64,000 nt of DNA, from the NCBI GenBank assembly GCA_001603505.1, contig LUZC01000042.1, positions 1-64,000 on the forward strand, written 5' to 3'. This document shows positions 18,692 through 27,364 of the stretch, piece after piece; position 1 is the stretch's first letter; each line of letters begins with the position of its first letter. Under the pieces are notes generated by a model. It saw only the letters and a program-made list of their open reading frames with translations, had not been told where the DNA came from and ran no database searches. Both the position numbers and the translations under genes were made by a program. The DNA comes from Bacteroidales bacterium Bact_11 (lineage in GTDB: Bacteria; Bacteroidota; Bacteroidia; Bacteroidales; UBA932).

Positions 18692-19789
18692 ATGAACAAT
18701 AATCATTATTGCATCATTATGGCCGGGGGTATCGGCAGCCGCTTCTGGCCGGTCAGCCGCCAGTCGCGTCCCAAGCAGTTCATCGATCTGCTCGGCATTG
18801 GGCGGACCTTCCTGCAAATGACCTACGACCGATACGCCGGCATCGTGCCCGAAGAGAACATCCTCATCGTGACGGCCGAGCGCTATTACGGCCTGGTCAA
18901 GGAACAGCTGCCACAAGTGTGCGAGGAGAACATCCTGCTGGAGCCCTACAAGCGCAACACGGCTCCCTGCGTGGCCTATGCCACCTATAAATTGCTCAAG
19001 AAGAATCCCGAAGCAACAGTGGTTGTAGCCCCGGCCGACCATCTGATCATCGGTGACGCGCAGTTTCGCGATGTCATCGTCTCGGCGCTGGAGCATGCCG
19101 AACACAGCGATAATCTTTTCACGATCGGCATCGACCCGACGCGTCCTGAGACGAATTACGGCTACATTCAGTTCAACAAATCCAACACGGAGCGGGTGGG
19201 CTCGCACGACGTGTTCCAAGTCAAGACATTCACCGAAAAGCCCAATGCCGATCTGGCACGTGTGTTCCTGGAAACGGGTGAATTCCTTTGGAACTCCGGC
19301 ATGTTCATCTGGAATCTGCAGGCCATCAAAGCCGAGCTTGAGCATTGTCTGCCGGAAGTTACGACGCTGTTCCGCGGCGGGGAGGAATTCTATTACACGC
19401 CGGGCGAGAAAGATTTCATCCGTCGCGTGTACGAAGATTGCCCGGCCATCTCCATCGATTATGGCGTGATGGAGAAAACCCAGCGCGCCTGGGTGTTCCC
19501 GTCGGATTTCGGCTGGAGCGACCTCGGCACCTGGGGATCCGTGTACGAGCGTGTTTCCAAGAGCGCCGATGGGAATATCGTCAGCGGAGGAGTCCAGATG
19601 ATTGACGATGTGAAGAATTCCATTGTCCTGTGTACCAACCAGCAGAAACTGGTTGTGGCACGCAGCATCGATAACATGATGGTGGTCGACATGGACGATG
19701 TGCTGCTGGTGTGCCGCCGCGACGACCGTGTCGTGAAAGACGTGGTGACCGACTTGACAGTGAAAGACAAAATCGACCGTTACCTGTAG
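18692..19789 (+). CDS. manC: Mannose-1-phosphate guanylyltransferase
   Basis: IIMAGGIGSRFWPVSRQSRPKQFIDLLG; FTEKPNADLA; FLWNSGMFIW; DFGWSDLGTW. Confidence 0.94.
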   Translation: MNNNHYCIIMAGGIGSRFWPVSRQSRPKQFIDLLGIGRTFLQMTYDRYAGIVPEENILIVTAERYYGLVKEQLPQVCEENILLEPYKRNTAPCVAYATYKLLKKNPEATVVVAPADHLIIGDAQFRDVIVSALEHAEHSDNLFTIGIDPTRPETNYGYIQFNKSNTERVGSHDVFQVKTFTEKPNADLARVFLETGEFLWNSGMFIWNLQAIKAELEHCLPEVTTLFRGGEEFYYTPGEKDFIRRVYEDCPAISIDYGVMEKTQRAWVFPSDFGWSDLGTWGSVYERVSKSADGNIVSGGVQMIDDVKNSIVLCTNQQKLVVARSIDNMMVVDMDDVLLVCRRDDRVVKDVVTDLTVKDKIDRYL

Positions 19790-19801
19790 TCGCCTGAACC
19801 C

Positions 19802-21073
19802 ATGAAAGAGAAAACGTTGAAAATTTCCGTCCAGTCCGAAATCGGCAAACTGGACGCTGTTTTGCTGCATACTCCGGGCGCCGAGGTCGAGAATATGACG
19901 CCTCGGATGGCCCAGCGGGCCCTTTACAGCGATATCCTGAATTTGTCGATCGCCCGGCGCGAATACGAGCAGATCGAGGGTGTCCTGTCGAAGGTGGCGC
20001 AAGTCTATCAGGTTCGCGACCTGCTGGCCAGGGTGCTCGACAAACCTGATCGTCGGCGTGCGCTGATCACGAAGATATGCCTGGCCGAGAAGGCGGGCAG
20101 CAGCTTCGCCACGTTGATGGAAATGCCGACACCGCAACTGGTCAGGGCTTTGATTGAAGGTCTTCCGGCCAAGATTGACACGCTGACGGCCTTCCTCAAT
20201 GAAGACTATTACGCGCTTTTCCCGCTCTACAATTTCTATTTTACGCGCGACTCTTCCGTGACCATCGGCAACAACGCACTGATTTGCCGCATGGCCAATC
20301 AGGTGCGTGCCCGTGAAGCGATGATCATGGAAGCCATTTACCAGGGAAGCGGCGCTTTTTCCTGTGGAACCATCGACCTGCAGAACGAACTGCCCGCAGA
20401 AGGAAAATTGTTTATCGAGGGCGGTGACGTGCAGGTACTGCGCGACGACATTCTGGTGGTCGGCAACGGCATGCGTACCAGCGCTGCGGGCATCGACGCG
20501 CTGGCCCGGCATCTGTGTGAGCGCTGTCCCAAGGGGAAGCGGCACATCCTCGTCCAGCAGCTCCCTTCCGCACCGGAATCGTTCATCCATCTCGACATGG
20601 TGTTCACGCAGCTCGACCGCGACAAGTGCATGGTGTTCGAGCCGCTCATCCAGGGCGACCATACTTTCCAGACCGTCCACATCACACTCGAAGACGGACG
20701 TGTGAGCAAGATCCGCGGCGTGGCAGGCATCCTGCCGACGCTCCGCCGGCTGGGTTTGGACCTGGAGCCGGTGCGCTGTGGCGGTTCGGCCGACAGCTGG
20801 GTGCAGGAGCGCGAGCAGTGGCATAGCGGTTCCAACCTGTTTGCCATTGCGCCTGGCAAGGTGTTGTGCTATGCCCGCAACGAGGCGACGCTGGGAGAAC
20901 TCGACCGCCATGGCTTCGAGGTGCTCTCGGCCCGCGACGTGATCGCCGGCAAAAAGAATCCGGCCGATTATGCCCGCTGCTGCATCGCTATCCAGGGTTC
21001 CGAGCTTCCCCGTGGCGGCGGCGGTGCCCGCTGCATGACCATGCCGCTCTCGCGCAAGCCGGTTGAATGGTAG
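19802..21073 (+). CDS. arcA: Arginine deiminase
   Basis: LDAVLLHTPGAEVENMTPR; NFYFTRDSSVTIG; FIEGGDVQVL; HLDMVFTQLDRDKCMVF; catalytic Cys in GGGGARCMTMPL. Confidence 0.94.
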   Translation: MKEKTLKISVQSEIGKLDAVLLHTPGAEVENMTPRMAQRALYSDILNLSIARREYEQIEGVLSKVAQVYQVRDLLARVLDKPDRRRALITKICLAEKAGSSFATLMEMPTPQLVRALIEGLPAKIDTLTAFLNEDYYALFPLYNFYFTRDSSVTIGNNALICRMANQVRAREAMIMEAIYQGSGAFSCGTIDLQNELPAEGKLFIEGGDVQVLRDDILVVGNGMRTSAAGIDALARHLCERCPKGKRHILVQQLPSAPESFIHLDMVFTQLDRDKCMVFEPLIQGDHTFQTVHITLEDGRVSKIRGVAGILPTLRRLGLDLEPVRCGGSADSWVQEREQWHSGSNLFAIAPGKVLCYARNEATLGELDRHGFEVLSARDVIAGKKNPADYARCCIAIQGSELPRGGGGARCMTMPLSRKPVEW

Positions 21074-21092
21074 GAGATATTTATTACTTTTG
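21063..21092 (+). promoter_or_regulatory. Bacteroidota-type promoter for pheS
   Basis: TTG 21063-21065, 19-nt gap, TACTTTTG 21085-21092. Confidence 0.5.
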
Positions 21093-21112
21093 CGTTCTAA
21101 TTTTGATACGTC

Positions 21113-22150
21113 ATGGCAATATCCAACGAGAAGATTGAACAGATGATGGCTTCCATCCAGGAGCTGAAGGCGGCCAAGGAACAGGAAATCGAGGAACTGC
21201 GCGTGAAATGGCTTGGCAAGAAGGGCGAGATCACGCAGTTGTTCGAAGAGTTCCGGACTGTCGACAGGGAGCAGAAACGGGAATTCGGACAGCGTCTGAA
21301 TGCCCTCAAGAACGCCGCTACGGCGAAGATTGAGGAGCTGCGCGCCTTGCTTGAGGAGATGGCCGATCCTTCCGCGGCTTCGTTCGACTTGACCAAGCCC
21401 GGCGACCGCATGGAACTGGGCGCGCGTCATCCGATTTCCGTGACCCGCGAGGAAATCATTTCCATCTTCAGCAAGTTCGGCTATTCCGTGGCGGAAGGCC
21501 CGGAGATCGAGGACGACTGGCACGTGTTCAGCGCCCTGAATTTCCCGCCGGAGCATCCTGCCCGCGACATGCAGGACACGTTTTTCGTAGAGCCGGGTGG
21601 TGACAACCCGATTCTGCTGCGTACGCACACATCCTCGGTGCAGGTGCGCACCATGGAAAAGATGCGTCCGCCCATCCGTGTGATCTGCCCGGGGCGCGTG
21701 TTCCGAAACGAGGCTATCTCAGCCCGCGCGCACTGCATCTTCCACCAGGTGGAAGGCCTCTATATCGACAAGAACGTTTCGTTCGCCGACTTGAAGCAGG
21801 CCATCCTGCTGTTCGCCCAGGAGATGTTCGGGGCTGAGACGCAGATCCGCATGCGGCCGTCGTATTTCCCGTTCACGGAGCCGAGCGCCGAGGTCGATGT
21901 GAGCTGTAACATCTGCAAGGGAAAGGGTTGCAACATCTGCAAGGGAACGGGTTGGCTCGAAATTCTGGGATGCGGTATGGTCGACCCGAACGTGCTCCGT
22001 GCCTCGGGCATCGATCCGGAAGTGTACAGCGGATTTGCTTTCGGTATGGGAATCGAGCGCATCGCGATGCTGAAGTGGCAGGTGAAGGACCTGCGCAACT
22101 ATTTCGAGAACGACATCCGCTTCCTCCGTCAGTTCGAAGCAGCGATTTAG
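21113..22150 (+). CDS. pheS: Phenylalanine--tRNA ligase alpha subunit
   Basis: HPISVTREEIISIFSKFGYSVAEGPEIEDDWHVFSALNFPPEHPARDMQDTFFV; GFAFGMGIERIAML. Confidence 0.97.
   Translation: MAISNEKIEQMMASIQELKAAKEQEIEELRVKWLGKKGEITQLFEEFRTVDREQKREFGQRLNALKNAATAKIEELRALLEEMADPSAASFDLTKPGDRMELGARHPISVTREEIISIFSKFGYSVAEGPEIEDDWHVFSALNFPPEHPARDMQDTFFVEPGGDNPILLRTHTSSVQVRTMEKMRPPIRVICPGRVFRNEAISARAHCIFHQVEGLYIDKNVSFADLKQAILLFAQEMFGAETQIRMRPSYFPFTEPSAEVDVSCNICKGKGCNICKGTGWLEILGCGMVDPNVLRASGIDPEVYSGFAFGMGIERIAMLKWQVKDLRNYFENDIRFLRQFEAAI
21908..21955 (+). repeat. In-frame 24-bp tandem repeat inside pheS encoding NICKGKGC/NICKGTGW
   Basis: aacatctgcaagggaaagggttgc + aacatctgcaagggaacgggttgg (22/24 identical). 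Confidence 0.9.
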
Positions 22151-22160
22151 TGAAAAAAAA

Positions 22161-22191
22161 TTTGGGAGTACAAAAAAAGTTCTTACCTTTG
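22161..22191 (+). promoter_or_regulatory. tRNA-Gly promoter
   Basis: TTTG 22161-22164, 19-nt gap, TACCTTTG 22184-22191. Confidence 0.7.
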
Positions 22192-22201
22192 CACTCCCAA
22201 C

Positions 22202-22274
<73 letters not shown>

Positions 22275-22283
22275 CAAAGCAAA

Positions 22284-22316
22284 AGCAGCAGCCTCTAGGT
22301 TGCTGCTTTTTGTTTT
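22284..22316 (+). terminator. Rho-independent terminator of tRNA-Gly
   Basis: AGCAGCAGCC-TCTA-GGTTGCTGCT followed by TTTTGTTTT. Confidence 0.85.
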
Positions 22317-22364
22317 GCAGGAGACTCGGACGAAGCGACCCCAGCCCTCGCCCGGGGCAGCCTT

Positions 22365-23525
22365 TTAATCGTTTACGAGTGCACAGTAGTTTTTGTAGAC
22401 GTCCCGCACGACATCGTCCCAGTTGAGATATAGGTCGTTTCGGGCGGCGGCTGAGATACGGCCATATCCCTCGGGATCAGACAGAATATCTATGATCATC
22501 CGGGCATAGCGGTCCTCATCCGGAGGACAGACGTAACCGTTGACGCCAGGGGTCACGGTGGCGGCGGTGCGGGCGCCTTCCAGGAAAACGGTGGGTGTGC
22601 CCTGGCAGGCGGCTTCAATCTGTACCAGGGAGTTGGCATCATATAGGGAGGGGAAGAGGAAGAGTTTGGCTCGGGCGTACAGGTTCTCCAGCATATCCTT
22701 GCCAGAAATCAGGCCGCACATGACCACTTCCTCCGCCAGTCCCTGTTCCCGCACGAGTTCGGTGAGCTTATCCTCATCTTGCCCCCTGCCGACGAACAGC
22801 ATCCGGAAGTTCTTCAGGCCCATTGCCTTGGCTTTCGCAAGGGCACGGACCGTGAAGTCGATATTCTTGATGAAATTGATCCGTCCCACGAACAAGAAAA
22901 CCGTGGCATCGGCAGGTATGCCGTAGGTCTCATTGACAATCCGTGCGGCTTCCGCAGGGTTTGCGACGGGACGATGGTCGGTGGCGTTGAGACGAACCTT
23001 ACAGGGGGCGGTGAGTCCGTATTCGTGGAGATAGAGATCCCTGATGCCGGCGTTCACGGCCCAGCATTCGTCGCAGGCGTTGAACACGCGCATGATGGTA
23101 CTCATCGCCATGTTCAGGGCCGGCTTGAATTTGAGGGGTTTTTCAAAGTCCTGCTTGTACTGCGAATGCAGGGTGGCCACCACGGGCAGTCTGTGTACTT
23201 TCCCGTAGAGAACGCCCTGTAAGCCCACTGTGAAAGGGGAATGGATATGGACCAGGTCTATGCCGCTCAGGATGAGCTGGGCCTCGAACCGGGGGTCCAG
23301 AGACGGGGCGGGAATATCGTAGTCGCTTTTGATGAGCGGCAACGATGCGCAGCGGAACACTTTGTACGGCAGCCGGGCGTCGTCTTCCTTATTGAATCCC
23401 CGGGTTTCGGGGCAGAACACCACCACGTCGCAATATTGAACGAGCCGACGGGCGTAATTGTCCACCACCTTAATGACTCCGTCGACCATCGGATACCAGG
23501 TGTCGATAAATAGTCCGATTTTCAT
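22365..23525 (-). CDS. Glycosyltransferase family 4-type
   Basis: MKIGLFIDTWYPMVDGVIKVVDNYAR; LVHIHSPFTVG; FLFVGRINFIKNI; LFLFPSLYDANSLVQIEAACQGTP. Confidence 0.9.
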   Translation of the reverse strand: MKIGLFIDTWYPMVDGVIKVVDNYARRLVQYCDVVVFCPETRGFNKEDDARLPYKVFRCASLPLIKSDYDIPAPSLDPRFEAQLILSGIDLVHIHSPFTVGLQGVLYGKVHRLPVVATLHSQYKQDFEKPLKFKPALNMAMSTIMRVFNACDECWAVNAGIRDLYLHEYGLTAPCKVRLNATDHRPVANPAEAARIVNETYGIPADATVFLFVGRINFIKNIDFTVRALAKAKAMGLKNFRMLFVGRGQDEDKLTELVREQGLAEEVVMCGLISGKDMLENLYARAKLFLFPSLYDANSLVQIEAACQGTPTVFLEGARTAATVTPGVNGYVCPPDEDRYARMIIDILSDPEGYGRISAAARNDLYLNWDDVVRDVYKNYCALVND

Positions 23526-23586
23526 ATGTAGCTGACTTTTCGATTTTTTACGTAAATTTGTAAAACTGTCCCTGGTCATACGCTTC

Positions 23587-24885
23587 ATGAAAAATATTCT
23601 TCTTCTTGCCTTCGCCCTGCTGGTTATTGTGCCGGCTTATGCCCAGCCTGACACCCTGCAGTCGTCCAAATCCCACCATTTCAGCGTCAGAGGGGAACTT
23701 TGGACAAGAGGCGAAATTCGTGCCGGAGCGCTGCCGGCCCAGAACGGGGAAGAGAAGGCTTATTTCCTGTCGGGAAGCACCCTGCTGGGTCTAGATTATC
23801 TGCATAATGGATTTCAGGTCAGGATCGCCCCCAAGCATTCCGGCGTGTGGGGCGCCCAAAACGGGGGAGACCTCAGCCTCGACGAAGGATGGATCTCGCT
23901 GACGCACCGCAGCGGCCTCTTCCTCAAGGTAGGCCGGCAGAAAATCGCCTACGACGACGAACGCATCATCGGCACCAACGACTGGGTCATGAACCCCAGC
24001 CGCCCCGATCTGATCAAGGCCGGCATCGACCGGGAGAAACACAAGTTGCATGTGCTCTTCGCTTTTAACCAGAACGCCGACAATGTAAACGGCGGTTCCT
24101 ACTACAAGGATGGCGGCCAGCCCTACAAATCGATGCAGACGGTGTGGTACCACACCGATCCCCTGCCGCAGCTGGGCGTTTCGCTGCTCTTTATGAACAC
24201 GGGGATGCAGAATCCCCTCGACAGCCTGAACGACACGCAGTACCAACAGCTGTTCGGCGCTTTCGTGGAGGGACGTCCCGGTCCCGTGGATATCCAGGCG
24301 TCGTATTACCGGCAAACGGGCCACTGTGAGTACGCGCTTCCCATCCATGCCTGGATGACCAGTATCGAAGCCGCCTGGCAGATGACGTCCCGCTTCCGGG
24401 TGAATACCGGATATTTCCATATGAGCGGCGACGAGAAGTTCTATGTACCGCCGGAAGGCGCCTTGGGCATGACCCTCAAGACGGAAGTACGCGGCTTCAA
24501 TCCCATTTTCGGCTCGCACCACCAGTTCTACGGCGCCATGGACTTTTTCTATGTCACTACCTATTATGGCGGCAACACGCCCGGCCTGCAGGACTTTCAT
24601 GTAGGCGTCAAATGGGATCCCTCCAAGACCGTATCCCTGCTTGCGTCGTATCACTACCTGGCAACCGCCATCCAGGTGCCGGAAACCACCAAGACGCTGG
24701 GGCACGAGCTGGAACTGTCCGCCTCGTGGACCCTCCTCAAGGACGTGACGCTCCAGGCGGGCTACTCTTTCATGGACGGAACCGAGACCATGGCGGTCCT
24801 CAAGCGTTCGCACAACCGCAATCATCTCAATTGGGGCTGGATCATGCTCAGCGTGACACCTGAATTCTTTTCGTATAGTTGGTAA
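23587..24885 (+). CDS. Alginate-export/OprD-like outer-membrane beta-barrel protein
   Basis: Signal peptide; GLFLKVGRQKIAYDDERIIGTNDWVMNPSRPDLIKAG, typical of alginate_exp barrels; alternating beta-barrel pattern to the end. Confidence 0.75.
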   Translation: MKNILLLAFALLVIVPAYAQPDTLQSSKSHHFSVRGELWTRGEIRAGALPAQNGEEKAYFLSGSTLLGLDYLHNGFQVRIAPKHSGVWGAQNGGDLSLDEGWISLTHRSGLFLKVGRQKIAYDDERIIGTNDWVMNPSRPDLIKAGIDREKHKLHVLFAFNQNADNVNGGSYYKDGGQPYKSMQTVWYHTDPLPQLGVSLLFMNTGMQNPLDSLNDTQYQQLFGAFVEGRPGPVDIQASYYRQTGHCEYALPIHAWMTSIEAAWQMTSRFRVNTGYFHMSGDEKFYVPPEGALGMTLKTEVRGFNPIFGSHHQFYGAMDFFYVTTYYGGNTPGLQDFHVGVKWDPSKTVSLLASYHYLATAIQVPETTKTLGHELELSASWTLLKDVTLQAGYSFMDGTETMAVLKRSHNRNHLNWGWIMLSVTPEFFSYSW

Positions 24886-24913
24886 ACCTTGAAAAACGTA
24901 TTATTTCCCTGCA

Positions 24914-26272
24914 ATGAAACGAGTCGTCCTGGTTCTTTTGGCTGCGGTGCTGGTCGCCGCCGGCTGCTGTAAATCTTCTGACAATACTATCCGTACTACC
25001 GTGCCTGCGCGTCCCGCCGGACAGCAGGATGCCCTGGGTATGACGGCAGAACCCATCGAGACCGTGCGCATTGGCGTGGTGGGCCTGGGCATGCGCGGCA
25101 GCGATGCGGTGGAACGTCTGTCGCTGGTGCCGGGTGCCGTGGTGACGGCGCTCTGCGACCTGCTTCCCGGCCGCGTGGACGCTTCCGCGGCCGATCTGGA
25201 AAAGATGGGCAAACCGGCTGCTACGGGCCTGTACAGCGGCGAACCGGAGTCCTGGCGCGGCCTCTGCGAGCAGGGGGACGTCGATCTGGTGTATATCTGC
25301 ACCGACTGGCTCAACCATTATCCCATTGCGATGTACGCCATGGAATGTGGCAAGCATGTGGCCATCGAGGTGCCCGCCGCGCTCGACATGGACGAAATCT
25401 GGGGCCTGGTGAACCAATGCGAGAAGACGCGCCGGCACTGTATGATGCTCGAGAATTGCGTGTACGATTTTTTCGAGATGACCACGCTGGAAATGGCCCG
25501 TCGCGGCCTCTTCGGCGAGGTGATCCACGTGGAAGGATCGTATCTCCACAACCTGGATCCCTACTGGGATGAATATTGGAACAACTGGCGCCTCGACTAC
25601 AACAGTAAATATCGGGGTGACGTGTATCCCACCCATGGCATCGGCCCCGTGTGCCAGGTGCTGGGCATCCACCGCGGTGACCGTATGACCACGCTTGTGG
25701 CGATGGACACCAGGTCGTTCAACGGTGCGAAGATCGCCTCCGAACGCGCCGGCGAACCTGTGACAGACTTCGCCAACGGCGACGAAACCACCACGATGAT
25801 CCGTACCGAAAAGGGCAAGACCCTGCTCATCGAGCATGACGTGATGACGCCGCGCCCGTACAGCCGCATGTATCAGGTGGTCGGTACAGAGGGTTATGCC
25901 GCGAAATATCCCATCCGCCAGTACTGCTTCCGAGCCGGTGAAAAGCGCGAGAAAACCATCTCCGGCGAAGCGTTGGAAGCGCTGCAGGCCGAATACCGGA
26001 ACACGGCCGTGACGCCCGAACTGGAGCGCCTGGCCAAGGAGGTCGGCGGCCACGGCGGCATGGACTACATCATGGACTACCGCCTCGTTTACTGCCTGCG
26101 CCACGGCCTGCCGCTCGACATGGACGTGTACGACCTGGCTGAGTGGTGCTGTGTGGCGCCGCTTTCGCGACTTTCGCTGGAAAACGGTTCGATGCCGGTG
26201 GAGGTGCCCGATTTCACCCGTGGCGCCTGGGACCGCGTGCAGGGATTCAGTTACGCGCTGGCGGAGGAATAA
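24914..26272 (+). CDS. GH109-type NAD-dependent glycosidase (alpha-N-acetylgalactosaminidase-like; Gfo/Idh/MocA fold), lipoprotein
   Basis: Lipobox LVAAGC; RIGVVGLGMRGSDAV nucleotide-binding motif; SYLHNLDPYWDEYWNNWRLDYNSKYRGDVYPTHGIGPVCQVLGIHRGDRM characteristic of GH109. Confidence 0.85.
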   Translation: MKRVVLVLLAAVLVAAGCCKSSDNTIRTTVPARPAGQQDALGMTAEPIETVRIGVVGLGMRGSDAVERLSLVPGAVVTALCDLLPGRVDASAADLEKMGKPAATGLYSGEPESWRGLCEQGDVDLVYICTDWLNHYPIAMYAMECGKHVAIEVPAALDMDEIWGLVNQCEKTRRHCMMLENCVYDFFEMTTLEMARRGLFGEVIHVEGSYLHNLDPYWDEYWNNWRLDYNSKYRGDVYPTHGIGPVCQVLGIHRGDRMTTLVAMDTRSFNGAKIASERAGEPVTDFANGDETTTMIRTEKGKTLLIEHDVMTPRPYSRMYQVVGTEGYAAKYPIRQYCFRAGEKREKTISGEALEALQAEYRNTAVTPELERLAKEVGGHGGMDYIMDYRLVYCLRHGLPLDMDVYDLAEWCCVAPLSRLSLENGSMPVEVPDFTRGAWDRVQGFSYALAEE

Positions 26273-26275
26273 ACT

Positions 26276-27355
26276 ATGGACGAAAGACTGAAACAGATTC
26301 TGGGCTGCTTCGCCGTGGAGGGCACGGTGAAAGACATCGTGCCGCTGGGCAACGGCCTGATCAACGATACATTCCGGGTGATGACCGACGGCCCGGACGA
26401 CTACGTGCTCCAGCGTATCAACCAGGCTATCTTCCAGGACGTGGATCTGCTGCAACACAACATTGAATGTGTGACGCGGCACATCCGCGCCAAGCTGGAG
26501 GCGGCGGGGGAGACCGACATCGACCGCAAGGTGCTCCGTTTCCTTCCGGAACGGATCACGGGCAAGACTTACTGGACCGACGGTCGGGAGTGGTGGCGCG
26601 TGTCGGTGTTCATCCGCGATGCGTTGACTTTTGAGGCCGTGACGCCCGAATATGCCGGATACGCCGGCGTGGCGTTCGGCCGTTTCGAGGCCATGCTCGC
26701 CGACCTGCCCGACGCGCTGGGCGAACCCATCCCCGATTTCCACAACATGGAGTTGCGCGCAAGGCAGCTGCACGAGGCTGTAGCGAAGGATGTCGCCGGC
26801 CGGATGGCCAACCCGGAGGTGCAGGTGCTTGTGGAAAAGATGTATGCGCACGAGGAGGAGATGTGCAAGGCTGAGCGGATGTATCGCGAAGGCGTGCTGC
26901 CCAAACGCGTGTGCCACTGCGACACGAAGGTCAACAACATGCTCTTCGACCGCGACGGCAGCATTCTCTGTGTCATCGATCTTGATACGGTGATGCCCTC
27001 GTTCGTGTTCTCCGATTTCGGCGATTTCCTTCGCTCGGCGGCCAACACCGGCGCCGAGGATGACCCGAACCCGGACAATGTCTCGTTCGACATGGATATC
27101 TTCCGCGCCTTTGCCAAGGGATACCTCTCCACGGCCGGAGGGTTCCTCACACCCATCGAGCGTGAAAATCTGCCCTTCGCGGCTACGCTGTTTCCGTATA
27201 TGCAGGCAGTCCGTTTTCTGGCCGACCATATCAACGGCGACATTTATTACAAGATTAAATATCCCGGCCACAACCTGGTGCGGACGCGTGCGCAATGGCA
27301 GTTGTTCTGCGACGTTCGACAGAAGCGCGAAGAAATGGCCGCCATCATCGGATAG
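26276..27355 (+). CDS. Phosphotransferase (APH-fold), N-acetylhexosamine 1-kinase (NahK)-like
   Basis: PLGNGLINDTFRV; VCHCDTKVNNMLFDRDGSILCVIDLDTVMPSFVFSDFGDFLR. Confidence 0.8.
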   Translation: MDERLKQILGCFAVEGTVKDIVPLGNGLINDTFRVMTDGPDDYVLQRINQAIFQDVDLLQHNIECVTRHIRAKLEAAGETDIDRKVLRFLPERITGKTYWTDGREWWRVSVFIRDALTFEAVTPEYAGYAGVAFGRFEAMLADLPDALGEPIPDFHNMELRARQLHEAVAKDVAGRMANPEVQVLVEKMYAHEEEMCKAERMYREGVLPKRVCHCDTKVNNMLFDRDGSILCVIDLDTVMPSFVFSDFGDFLRSAANTGAEDDPNPDNVSFDMDIFRAFAKGYLSTAGGFLTPIERENLPFAATLFPYMQAVRFLADHINGDIYYKIKYPGHNLVRTRAQWQLFCDVRQKREEMAAIIG

Positions 27356-27364
27356 CCTATTGCC

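Noticed and set aside
18641-21628. 995-aa minus-strand ORF
   Set aside because: Spans the antisense of manC, arcA and pheS; no domain motifs. Shadow ORF.
24848-27295. 815-aa minus-strand ORF
   Set aside because: Antisense to GH109 and kinase genes; no recognisable protein features.
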